Shown here: piece after piece, positions 7,369-15,452 of the stretch
How positions within the stretch are numbered: position 1 is the stretch's first letter
Layout of the letters: each line of letters starts with the position of its first letter
Assembly (NCBI RefSeq): GCF_014635985.1
Contig: NZ_BMDT01000002.1
Location: 273,079 to 337,078, forward strand
Origin: Enterococcus alcedinis
GTDB taxonomy: Bacteria > Bacillota > Bacilli > Lactobacillales > Enterococcaceae
Direction: 5' to 3'
Length of the DNA: 64,000 nucleotides
Position numbers and translations under genes: made by a program
Notes under the pieces: model-generated
Told to the model about the DNA's origin: nothing
The model's input: the letters and a program-made list of their open reading frames with translations, nothing else
Database searches by the model: none

Positions 7369-8903
7369 TTTTCGTCACCTTTCTCTACAAACTCACGGGC
7401 AAGTAACGCGGCATTTTGCATACTGCTCGCATACGTAGCACCAGTGCTTTCTAATTTTTTCAATTGAACGTCTAAGTTTTGGCGATCGATATCCGTCCCT
7501 AAAATATACCCAATGACTTCTAAATGACGACCTAGCGCTTCTGCTGCTTTTTTAGCCTCAATAATCGCCGGTACCATCACGCCAACTGGATCTTCATGCG
7601 CACCATAACCTAACACGAAATCAAGTAAAATCACACCGACTTCTGGATCTTTTGCGATCGTTTTGAAGTCCGCTAAACGACTACTTGGATCAATCATCGG
7701 GTGCGGTTTGCCGTCAGTATATTCATCAGCACCGTAGTCAATAAAGGTATGCGCTTGTTCTTTTGTTTGGTTCAGATCGTGAGCCGTATTGCTATAAACA
7801 TTGGCATATTTTTCTTTGGCTAATGCATAGGCTTCTCCACAAAGCGTACCGCCTGAAAAGAGCCCTCGAATGTATTGTTGTTCGGGCTTTAGTTTACCGC
7901 GAACTTCTTCAATTAACGGCCAGTTCAGTGGGTGTAAATCAAGTGTGCTTGTATCAATTCCAGCTAATTCGACTGCTTTTAGCGCCGCATTTTTTGACTT
8001 GCCGACAAAGTGTACATTCCCATCGACCCGATCTTCTAATTGACCTAAGAACCAGACAACAACTGGTTTATTGATGGCTTTGGCTTGTTGAATCATTTTT
8101 TCTTCTACTGCTGGATCGGGCACTTTCGAGACAAGAACAATCACACTCGTATTCGGATCTTCTGCCAACTCTTTCATGCTAGCTAACATCATGCGTCCGC
8201 CAACTTCTTGCGTTAAATCACGACCACCAACACCAATTAATTGTGAGATTCCCCCACCAAATTCATGAATTCGAACGGCAATTTCTTGTGAGCCGGTCCC
8301 TGACGCACCAACAATGCCAATCTCTCCTGAACGAACTGCATTCATAAATCCTAGACCAATTTGATTAATCATCGCCGTGCCACAATCAGGTCCCATCATC
8401 AGCAAACCTTTTTCAAGCGCCAAATCTTTTAAGTGAATCTCCTCTTCCACGCTCACGTTGTCACTAAACAACATGACGTTTAAGTTTGATTCCAATGCTT
8501 GTTGTGCTTCTCGTGCGGCGTAGTGACCGTTGACTGAAATCAACGCTAAATTCGCTGTTTCGTCCATTTCATAAGCTTCTTGAATGGTCTTTGGAATTTT
8601 GACTTTGTTTGATGCGACATCGACTTTTTCTTTGCGGTTCAGTAACTCTTCAACTTCAGCTAAGATTTCAGCTTCTTGTGTCGGATCTTCCACCGATAAA
8701 ACGATGACTAAATCACTCGATTCCGCATTTGCTACGATTTCATTCCACAGGCCGACATTTTTCATGACTTCTTTGTTCATTTCGGTTGCCATTGCAATAA
8801 TGACTTGGTTAATTCCGTCAATTTGATTGGCTTTGGTTGATAGTGCCATTAGTGATACGGAATCGATGTAACGATTTGAAATTACTTTTACAACTACATT
8901 CAT
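7365..8903 (-). CDS. allF: AllF/FdrA homologue, succinyl-CoA-synthetase-alpha-like subunit
   Basis: This 512-residue FdrA-family protein is related to the alpha subunit of succinyl-CoA synthetase. The nucleotide/CoA-type fold shows as GIVGASGTGSQEIAVRIHEFG near residue 200, followed by GGRDLTQEVGG and a second half with LFSGGTLCGEAYAL and LLDFVLGYGAHEDP. A short N-terminal domain (VSLMALSTKANQIDG) is typical of FdrA. Length is slightly below the E. coli protein. It overlaps the AllH stop and the AllG start by 4 bp each, so the three are translated as one unit. Carbamoyl transfer or phosphorolysis to carbamoyl phosphate is the family-level role. Confidence 0.87.
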   Translation of the reverse strand: MNVVVKVISNRYIDSVSLMALSTKANQIDGINQVIIAMATEMNKEVMKNVGLWNEIVANAESSDLVIVLSVEDPTQEAEILAEVEELLNRKEKVDVASNKVKIPKTIQEAYEMDETANLALISVNGHYAAREAQQALESNLNVMLFSDNVSVEEEIHLKDLALEKGLLMMGPDCGTAMINQIGLGFMNAVRSGEIGIVGASGTGSQEIAVRIHEFGGGISQLIGVGGRDLTQEVGGRMMLASMKELAEDPNTSVIVLVSKVPDPAVEEKMIQQAKAINKPVVVWFLGQLEDRVDGNVHFVGKSKNAALKAVELAGIDTSTLDLHPLNWPLIEEVRGKLKPEQQYIRGLFSGGTLCGEAYALAKEKYANVYSNTAHDLNQTKEQAHTFIDYGADEYTDGKPHPMIDPSSRLADFKTIAKDPEVGVILLDFVLGYGAHEDPVGVMVPAIIEAKKAAEALGRHLEVIGYILGTDIDRQNLDVQLKKLESTGATYASSMQNAALLAREFVEKGDEK

Positions 8904-9760
8904 TTTCTCTCTTCTCCTTTTTCATTCCATAGGTCAAAGCCTGTTAAAACGCCCCACAATAAGTCATGCCCCGAAGTCGAGCCAATTGCGAATGTCTGCG
9001 CCATCGCTTGTCGAAAATCAGCATCGGAACCTTTGCTTTCACCAATCCCTTGCACGACTTGCAGCAAACTTCTTTTTCCCCGCCCGCTCAGCGCAAAATA
9101 CAATTGATGCTGGCTAATCCGATTGGTTCGGTACCATTCATCTGTAATGATTTGTTGCCATCGGTTCGTGTGATTGGTTTTCTCACAAAAAACGAGTAAA
9201 ATGCCAGTTAAAAAATCATCGCCAGACGGTGTTAAGCCTAGCCCTAAACCAAGAATTCGTTGGATTTGCGTTTGGATTTCTTGCCAATCGTCCTGTAAGA
9301 AAGCCGACTGAAAAGCGACGATTTCTTTGGTTAATAGTTGATAAAATGGCACCGCACTCAACGGTTGTTCGTCTGTCTGCCAATCATTCACCTTTGTTTT
9401 TAAGTCCGCTAGTCGGTTCGTATCAATGATTTTCCAAGGAGGATTGAGTGTTTCTTCTAGCGTTACTTGTAACGTCGCATGAAATTTCGGGTGTTTAAAA
9501 AGACGTCCTTCGAATAACTCTACTCGGTCTCCGACTTGTAATTGTAGTCGTATCTGGTCAAACATCGGAAAAGACAAACTGTTTGGACTGCCTAAAACAA
9601 CGGAGGAACCAATCGTTAATAAGGTAGGAAATTGGTTATTTAATACAACATTTGCAGTTTGATCAAATAAATCAACAATTTCTCCTTCAATTCGCTGATT
9701 CTGATAGTATTCGCTTGATTTATCACTAATAAATCCATTATAGTTAAGCATAGTTTGCAC
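8900..9760 (-). CDS. allH: AllH/YlbF homologue (DUF2877)
   Basis: This 286-residue protein carries the DUF2877 signature GLGLGLTPSGDDFLTG around residue 175 and a Gly-rich C-terminal motif GSTSGHDLLWG. It is the first gene of the minus-strand operon and overlaps the AllF start (ATGA). The family corresponds to E. coli YlbF, renamed AllH, the third component of the oxamate carbamoyltransferase. The start taken is a GTG with AAGGA 10 nt upstream; an ATG three codons later is the alternative. A 130-bp gap separates it from the divergent pucR-type gene, so that regulator most likely controls this promoter. Confidence 0.82.
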   Translation of the reverse strand: MQTMLNYNGFISDKSSEYYQNQRIEGEIVDLFDQTANVVLNNQFPTLLTIGSSVVLGSPNSLSFPMFDQIRLQLQVGDRVELFEGRLFKHPKFHATLQVTLEETLNPPWKIIDTNRLADLKTKVNDWQTDEQPLSAVPFYQLLTKEIVAFQSAFLQDDWQEIQTQIQRILGLGLGLTPSGDDFLTGILLVFCEKTNHTNRWQQIITDEWYRTNRISQHQLYFALSGRGKRSLLQVVQGIGESKGSDADFRQAMAQTFAIGSTSGHDLLWGVLTGFDLWNEKGEERK

Positions 9761-9890
9761 TTCTCTCGTTTCCTTTTGATTTACACCCTTATTCTAACTT
9801 CAATGTAATCGCTTTTATATAGTCGTTGTATGTGAAAATCGCGCCTTTTTTTAGATACTTTAACCAAAAATTCGATTGGAGAATGATTTC

Positions 9891-11534
9891 ATGGATATTA
9901 CTGATTTTTTAAAATTGCCTTTCGCTAAATCCTTTACTTTACTCGCTGGAGAACACGGAACGCATCATCAAATTACCGGTGTGAATATTTTGGATAATCC
10001 AAAAGCTTCTGACTGGTTATCTCCGGGTGAACTCATTGTGACTTCAGGTTATTTTTTCAGCGAAAGCCCCGAAGCCCTTGAACGTTTTTTAACGCATTTT
10101 CATCGCTTGAACATTGCCGGGATTTGTATTAAGCCCCAAATTTACTTGACTCCCTTACCCAAAGCATTGATTGAACGCTGTAACGAACTGGCGATTCCTT
10201 TGATTGAAATCCCTTATGGTATCGCTTTTTCAAAAATCTTAAACACCGTGATGAACTTATTATCAAATGAGTCGAACGAAGCCAATCAAATGGCGCTTGA
10301 CTTTAGTTCTGACCTCTTAGAAGCCGGTCTCAAAGGCGATGGTTTTACGGAGGTTCAGCATAAATTGGAAACGTTACTCGGTAATCCTCTAATTATTACC
10401 AATCAAGATTGGAGTCTCCTCGTTGAGCACGTTGACGAAGCTTTTTTACCTTATATCCAAAAAAATACGCATCAAATGCACTTTCAAAAAGAAGCATTTG
10501 ATACGTTACCACCCAATTTAGCCTATTTAAAGCACCCGTCGAGTTTTGCTTTGAACAACCAACAAACGGGGACGATTTTACCCGTCTTCTTTAACGACAT
10601 TACTTATGGTTACTTGATTGTCCTACAAAAAAATCGCGATTTAAATCGGAAAGATTATTTAGCCTTGGAGCATGCATCGATTACTGTTGCACTGGAAATT
10701 GTCCATCGTACCGAAAAAGAACGTATCCAAAATAAAGTCTTACGCGATTTTTATCGAGAATTACTCTTTGGTCATTCTTCTATTGAAGATCTGAGTGCCT
10801 TTAACATTGAGTTTAATTATGAGATTCCTTATACCGTTGTTATCGTGGCACTCGATAGTATCAATGAGGACACAACCAATTTAGTTCAACAAAAATACGA
10901 AGAAGAGCGCACGATTCGTCAAGTTTTTGCCGCCGCTAAATTTTTCCAAGACCCGATTTTCACGGAACTTCACCTTTTCAAACAAGGGGGTTATTTTATC
11001 GGTCTCGTCGGACACGCCAAGCAACAAACAAAAATTTCACCTACGATGGAACAACAGTTTTTTGAAGCCTTTCAAGCCTATTTATTAAAAAACGTGCCGT
11101 CTTCTTTTTATCTCAATATTTATGTCGGAACGAAACAAGCGATTGATTCATTGACCCAAAGTTACCGGGAAGCCAAACGCATCATCGACTATCAAAAGCC
11201 GGCACAAAGCAAAATCTACTTCGCGCAAAACTTTTACTTTGAACTCTTTTTGCGCCAGCATATTCAAACAGACGATGCGATGAGCTATGTTAAACACTAC
11301 CTTGCGCCACTGCTCATACCGAAAAATCAAGATTTACTTGAAACACTGACCGCCTACTTAGACAATCATTTGAACTTAGCGACGACTTCAAGAGATTTAT
11401 TTATCCATCGCAACACCTTGCTTTATCGCATCACCAAAATCGAAAAAATCCTCGGCTATCCACTCGATACTTCGCAGGCAACGTTGAGCTTACAATTAGC
11501 TCTGCACTTCTTGAGAGAGTATGGGAAAGAGTGA
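9891..11534 (+). CDS. PucR-family transcriptional regulator
   Basis: This is a 547-residue activator-type regulator. The N-terminal PucR domain (residues 1-120: KSFTLLAGEHGTHHQITGVNILD, ELIVTSGYFFSES) is followed by a GGDEF-like middle part (CdaR type, about residues 290-430). The C-terminal PucR helix-turn-helix includes NHLNLATTSRDLFIHRNTLLYRI-type sequence near residue 500. An in-frame TTG lies 15 bp upstream, but GGAG is spaced for the ATG used here. PucR proteins control purine or allantoin catabolism. It is divergent from the AllHFG-like operon, which it probably regulates in response to a pathway intermediate. Confidence 0.88.
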   Translation: MDITDFLKLPFAKSFTLLAGEHGTHHQITGVNILDNPKASDWLSPGELIVTSGYFFSESPEALERFLTHFHRLNIAGICIKPQIYLTPLPKALIERCNELAIPLIEIPYGIAFSKILNTVMNLLSNESNEANQMALDFSSDLLEAGLKGDGFTEVQHKLETLLGNPLIITNQDWSLLVEHVDEAFLPYIQKNTHQMHFQKEAFDTLPPNLAYLKHPSSFALNNQQTGTILPVFFNDITYGYLIVLQKNRDLNRKDYLALEHASITVALEIVHRTEKERIQNKVLRDFYRELLFGHSSIEDLSAFNIEFNYEIPYTVVIVALDSINEDTTNLVQQKYEEERTIRQVFAAAKFFQDPIFTELHLFKQGGYFIGLVGHAKQQTKISPTMEQQFFEAFQAYLLKNVPSSFYLNIYVGTKQAIDSLTQSYREAKRIIDYQKPAQSKIYFAQNFYFELFLRQHIQTDDAMSYVKHYLAPLLIPKNQDLLETLTAYLDNHLNLATTSRDLFIHRNTLLYRITKIEKILGYPLDTSQATLSLQLALHFLREYGKE

Positions 11535-11562
11535 AGTGCAAGGCAACGACTAACAAAATAAG

Positions 11563-11608
11563 GCGAATAACCGACAATCCAAAACAATTAAGGTTGTCGG
11601 TTATTCGC
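11563..11608. terminator. Shared convergent terminator hairpin
   Basis: A 15-bp perfect stem (GCGAATAACCGACAA and its complement) with a 16-nt loop lies between the converging pucR-type and GNAT genes. The T-rich tail is better on the minus side (CTTATTTTGTT), but the position serves both genes. Confidence 0.7.
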
Positions 11609-11776
11609 TCTATTCGATTGCTTGAACAGCGTGTGGCTATTTTTTTAAAAAGATATTTATAAACAGGGACTGAATCCATTAAGATAGGCAATCGATTAGG
11701 AATCCGATTTTTTTCTTCATGCTAGATAACTTTTCTATGATTCATTGTAGCGATTTTTTGAAGCGATTCTTCAAGA

Positions 11777-12280
11777 TTAGTCGTTTGACTCATTTGCGTC
11801 ACGGTATTTTTGTAAAATAATTTCGTCACCATTTTTCTCGCTCGTTTCAATGAAACCGAATTTCTTGTAAAGCTGTAATGCAGGCTCATTATCTAGTTTG
11901 GTCGATAAGGTAATGACTTTTTCTTTGGCTTTTTGAAACATGTGGTCAATAACAAGCGCTAAAGCTTTTGAGGCATAGCCTTTTCCTTGATAATTCTGAT
12001 CAATCATAAACTGCCATAACCAATTACGCTTATCTGGTTCCGGAATTGTCTCATCAAAAACAACTGCCGTGTAGCCTATGATTTCTTGATCGAGACAAAT
12101 AAAGTATGCCTCAGCAAAAGGAATCTCAGCCGCTTCTTTAATGGCTTCTGATACCTTTAACGTTAAATTTTTCCCAACTTGTTCTGGTGTGGAATGCAAC
12201 GCTTCACCAAATAGAGAGTTCGAATGATTAACAGCTAGTAAGGAAATGTTGTTTGTTTGTTCATTTATTCGTTTTATCAT
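11777..12280 (-). CDS. GNAT family N-acetyltransferase
   Basis: This 167-residue single GNAT domain has the acetyl-CoA loop in NYQGKGYASKAL (about residues 98-109), preceded by the strand WLWQFMID and followed by LSTKLDNEPALQLYKKFGF. The WLWQFMID..YQGKGY pattern resembles polyamine acetyltransferases of the BltD type, but I would not assign a substrate. AGGAGG precedes the ATG by 5 nt. It is convergent with the pucR-type gene across a shared hairpin and has no obvious partner. Confidence 0.8.
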   Translation of the reverse strand: MIKRINEQTNNISLLAVNHSNSLFGEALHSTPEQVGKNLTLKVSEAIKEAAEIPFAEAYFICLDQEIIGYTAVVFDETIPEPDKRNWLWQFMIDQNYQGKGYASKALALVIDHMFQKAKEKVITLSTKLDNEPALQLYKKFGFIETSEKNGDEIILQKYRDANESND

Positions 12281-12519
12281 TTCAACCTCCTACTTTCATT
12301 TTTATGATAACATATCACCTGTTTTTTTGTATTCGCTTTCTTTAACTTCGCATCGGTTATTTTAATGTGATAAATTAACTTATTCAGATGTACAGCTACC
12401 ATATATAAAAGGGAGACGGCATATTATTTTCGTTCCATTGTCGGATATTCCACATCCGAAAGACGTCATCAGTAAGCCGAGAATCAACATAGTGGGAATC
12501 CGTCACCCAAATCATTATG

Positions 12520-13587
12520 CTATTCACTCGATAACGGAATGCTTTCCCTCTCTTCTATAACAAATAAGACTTCAGAACTTTGATCATAGCCTGAGTAATC
12601 GAATGTTAATTCGAGGGATTTTTGACCCTCTTTGTATTTAAATTTAGTTTTTTTAGGTAAATAAGATTGATTCTTTCCCTGTTCATTGACTTGCAATTGA
12701 AAAGATTGATCCCCAGGTTTCGGCGCTATTTGTTTCAAATATTCCTCGGAAATCGTTACGACAAAGGATGTTGGGTACGCAAGCGCACTTGGTGTCGTGT
12801 TTTTTAAATCCTCTGTTGTATAAAAAGGAATTGGCGGAAATTGACTCGTTGTTTGTTTCAAGGGGATTTCCCATTTTCCACTCACTTGCTCAATTACGAG
12901 TTTATTTTCGCCCTGCTTCAACTCTTGTTGCTGATTAGCTGAAATGCTCTCAACAATCAGTGTGGCATCGTCTAAATCTGGCAATTCTTCCATATCTTTT
13001 GTATTTAACCGATAGGTGAGTTCTAGCTTACCGGTTGCTCGATCAATTGAATAATCGATTTGGACGGATTGAATCGGATTAATTTCAGTTGAAGCGACCT
13101 GATTTTTTGAGTTGAAGTTAATGACTGTTTGTTTGGCTTGATTTTCAATCGAGAATTTCAAGTGATAGTCTTCTAAATCAGACGACAATAATGTTGAGTT
13201 TTTTGGTAAATGAATCGAAAAATGCAAGCCTAGCGTCTGACTGTCTGCATAATGTTCGAGCAATTTTATTTCAATATTTTGATCAATCGCAACAGAAGGT
13301 CCTTTCTTTACGAAACCTTCTTGCTTCAAACGTTCAGAAGTAAATTCACCAAATCGCAGTAAATTCATCGCTGCTAATCCAATCGGTGTTATCGAAGTGA
13401 TCACCAATAGCATTAAAACAGCGACTAATATGTAAATTGAGTGACATCTCACACGTGGCTTTCTTTTTACCAAAGAGGGTTCGTTTAAAATTGTTTTATA
13501 GGTTTCATCCAATCGATGACGTACGACACTTGATACCGCCTCTTCTTTCCTAATCGTTTCTTTCAATTTATCTTCGGATAGTCCCAT
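12520..13587 (-). CDS. DUF4179 membrane-anchored anti-sigma-like protein
   Basis: This 355-residue protein has a cytosolic N-terminus of about 48 residues and one membrane segment (IYILVAVLMLLVITSI, about residues 51-66). A large extracellular part follows; its first section is the DUF4179 domain (LLRFGEFTSERLKQEGF and onward). This architecture is typical of proteins encoded directly behind ECF sigma factors, where the cytosolic segment holds the sigma factor. It overlaps the sigma gene stop by one base (TAATG). By analogy it keeps the sigma factor inactive until an envelope signal arrives. No protease gene is nearby. Confidence 0.8.
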   Translation of the reverse strand: MGLSEDKLKETIRKEEAVSSVVRHRLDETYKTILNEPSLVKRKPRVRCHSIYILVAVLMLLVITSITPIGLAAMNLLRFGEFTSERLKQEGFVKKGPSVAIDQNIEIKLLEHYADSQTLGLHFSIHLPKNSTLLSSDLEDYHLKFSIENQAKQTVINFNSKNQVASTEINPIQSVQIDYSIDRATGKLELTYRLNTKDMEELPDLDDATLIVESISANQQQELKQGENKLVIEQVSGKWEIPLKQTTSQFPPIPFYTTEDLKNTTPSALAYPTSFVVTISEEYLKQIAPKPGDQSFQLQVNEQGKNQSYLPKKTKFKYKEGQKSLELTFDYSGYDQSSEVLFVIEERESIPLSSE

Positions 13588-14099
13588 TACGCTTCTCCTT
13601 TCGATGATTGCTGTACTTTTAGTTTGGCTTTTGCCCTTGCTAATCGTGTCTTTGTGGTATTAATCGGTAAATCAAGCATACGACTAATTTCCTTGATGGA
13701 ATAGCCGTTATAATAGTAAAGCACCAACGGAAGACGGTATTTGACATCCAATGCAAGTAAGTGTTCCCTCAGTTCAAATGATTCACTATTTGGATTCGCG
13801 GCTTCCGGTAACCAATCGATGAAATCAATTGGTTTGTTGTTTTTTTCTAAAATCGCATGGCAGTTATTAATTAAAATCCGACAAAGCCACGTTTTAAAGT
13901 AACGATCTTTTTTCAAATTTTTGAGATTTTTAAAGGCATCAATCATTGTTTCCTGTAGACAATCTGCAATGTCTTCTTCATTATTTAAAAATTTCCGTGC
14001 CATGTTGTAGAGATATTTTTCGTTTTTTTTCATCAAACGAACAAAATCTTCATTGCTGCCAGACTTCGCTCGCTTAATCGAGAGTAAATCATTTAACAA
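13587..14099 (-). CDS. ECF-type RNA polymerase sigma factor
   Basis: This 170-residue protein has sigma-70 region 2 (YLYNMARKFLNNEEDIADCLQE, residues 30-51, then TMIDAFKNL) and region 4 (LPLVLYYYNGYSIKEISRML and INTTKTRLARAKAKL, residues 115-160). Regions 1 and 3 are absent, as in extracytoplasmic-function sigmas of the SigV/SigW type. The start is a TTG with GGGAGG 7 nt upstream. It is cotranscribed with the DUF4179 gene. A promoter resembling the ECF consensus lies just upstream, which fits positive autoregulation. Confidence 0.88.
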   Translation of the reverse strand: MLNDLLSIKRAKSGSNEDFVRLMKKNEKYLYNMARKFLNNEEDIADCLQETMIDAFKNLKNLKKDRYFKTWLCRILINNCHAILEKNNKPIDFIDWLPEAANPNSESFELREHLLALDVKYRLPLVLYYYNGYSIKEISRMLDLPINTTKTRLARAKAKLKVQQSSKGEA

Positions 14100-14141
14100 C
14101 TTGCAACCTCCCTTTTATTTTTTAGTACCTATTATATTAGA

Positions 14142-14166
14142 GACGGAAAAGAGTCGAAAAGTTTCA
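14142..14166 (-). promoter_or_regulatory. Candidate ECF autoregulatory promoter
   Basis: On the minus strand TGAAAC (14161-14166) is followed after 15 nt by CGTC (14142-14145), close to the TGAAAC-N16-CGTM pattern of Bacillus ECF sigmas but one base short. A sigma-A-like TATAAT lies just downstream at 14131-14136, so the gene may have two promoters. Confidence 0.45.
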
Positions 14167-14386
14167 TTTTATAAAATTAAATCTTATTTTTTGGTTCGTT
14201 GGTAAGGGTAAATAAAGCAGAAGTTCTCGAAAATCGAATTCGAATACGCAATCGATTGATACTACATGGATTCGGTTTTATTAACCGTTTAGGAGAAAAT
14301 CATTGATTGCATGGCTATTTTCGCTATCATTATCATTGAAAACAGCGATTATTTTGGCGATAGATAAATAAAATGAGGTGGATAAC

Positions 14387-14782
14387 GTGTCATCAAGTAT
14401 TGATTTTTCTTTAAGTCGTTCGACCGATTCGAACAAAGTCATTCAATTTCCTACATCTTTATATGATTATATGGAGTATACTTTTTTCTGGATAAAATCT
14501 ACTTGGGTAGATGATGTTACCAGAAACGGTCTCGATTACATTGGACCGTCAATTATCGACAATGATATTCCTAAGTTTAAAGAAATACTCATTGCATGGA
14601 AACAGTTATTTACGTTGGCAACGGAAAACTTTGACGTACCTATCGGATATGATTGTGAAACTTCCGAGAGGTATAAAGAGCGTGTGAATCGAGAAAAAAC
14701 CATTCATTTAATCGAGAATTTGATCGGATTATGCGATTTAGCCATTGAATTAAATGATACCATCACAGTGCACGGTCTTTAA
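14387..14782 (+). CDS. Hypothetical protein
   Basis: This 131-residue, mostly helical, acidic soluble protein is not recognised. Visible features are a Ser-rich N-terminus, aromatic YDYMEYTFFWIKSTWVDD around residues 24-41 and a helical C-terminus (LIENLIGLCDLAIELND). No signal peptide, membrane segment or metal motif is seen. The GTG start follows GAGGTG with suitable spacing; an upstream GTG inside the ribosome-binding site is less likely. It is a lone plus-strand gene, with a shared terminator to the convergent pduO gene. Small acidic proteins like this can be immunity proteins, but no partner toxin is visible. Confidence 0.65.
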   Translation: MSSSIDFSLSRSTDSNKVIQFPTSLYDYMEYTFFWIKSTWVDDVTRNGLDYIGPSIIDNDIPKFKEILIAWKQLFTLATENFDVPIGYDCETSERYKERVNREKTIHLIENLIGLCDLAIELNDTITVHGL

Positions 14783-14820
14783 ATCGAAGACGCCACAATC
14801 ATTACAAAATGAAACAAAAA

Positions 14821-14865
14821 AATACGAACCCCATCTCTTGCTAAAAGAAATGTGGGGTTCGTATT
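14821..14865. terminator. Bidirectional terminator
   Basis: A 14-bp stem (AATACGAACCCCAT and its near-complement) has an A-tract on one side and a T-tract on the other. It lies between the converging hypothetical gene and the pduO-type gene, so it serves both. Confidence 0.85.
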
Positions 14866-14872
14866 TTATCTT

Positions 14873-15439
14873 TTAATCATTATGAAAGACTTTTCCTGCT
14901 CGTTCGTAAAAGGGTTCTTTGACATCGTAGACAAAGTTCATATAACGCGCTAGGACGAAGAACAAATCGGACAAGCGATTCACGACTTTAAAGGCGTGCA
15001 GGTTAATCGGAATCCCATCGCTGACGAGTTGGGTAATTTCACGTTCGGCGCGACGAGTGACCGTGCGTGCAATATGAAAATGGCTCGCTAGTAAGTGACC
15101 ACCTGGTAAGACAAATTTCTCAATTGGTGGGACTTGTTTGGCGTAAGCATCGATCAGACTTTCGACTTCGAGTAAGTGTTGTTGATTGACGATATAGTCA
15201 CGTACGCCTTCTGGTGTCGCTAAATCGGTGCCTAGATCAAACAACAAGACTTGTAACTGCAACAGTTCTTTTTGGAGTGCTAGATGGTCGTCAGCCAATT
15301 GGGAAATAATTTCGCCAATCCAAGCATTCGTTTCATCTAAACTGCCATATGCATGGACGCGAGGGTCAGACTTCGCTAAACGCTCACCGCCAATAATACT
15401 GGTTTTACCTTGATCGCCACTTTTCGTATAGATTTTCAC
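14873..15439 (-). CDS. Cob(I)yrinic acid a,c-diamide adenosyltransferase, PduO type
   Basis: This 188-residue protein has the PduO ATP-binding N-terminus (VKIYTKSGDQGKTSIIGG, residues 1-18), the DETNAWIGE motif near 33 and the C-terminal RRAEREITQL / LSDLFFVLARYMNF motifs. It transfers the adenosyl group of ATP to cob(I)alamin, making adenosylcobalamin. The GTG start is placed 8 nt after AAGGAGG; a GTG 24 bp upstream would overlap the nrdJ end. It follows nrdJ by 13 bp, which supplies the coenzyme-requiring partner, so the two form a functional operon. Confidence 0.9.
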   Translation of the reverse strand: MKIYTKSGDQGKTSIIGGERLAKSDPRVHAYGSLDETNAWIGEIISQLADDHLALQKELLQLQVLLFDLGTDLATPEGVRDYIVNQQHLLEVESLIDAYAKQVPPIEKFVLPGGHLLASHFHIARTVTRRAEREITQLVSDGIPINLHAFKVVNRLSDLFFVLARYMNFVYDVKEPFYERAGKVFHND

Positions 15440-15452
15440 GTGGGGTTCCTCC

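Noticed and set aside
11431-11691. 86-codon minus-strand frame at the end of the pucR-type gene
   Set aside because: It overlaps a clear regulator gene and a shared terminator and has no coding character.
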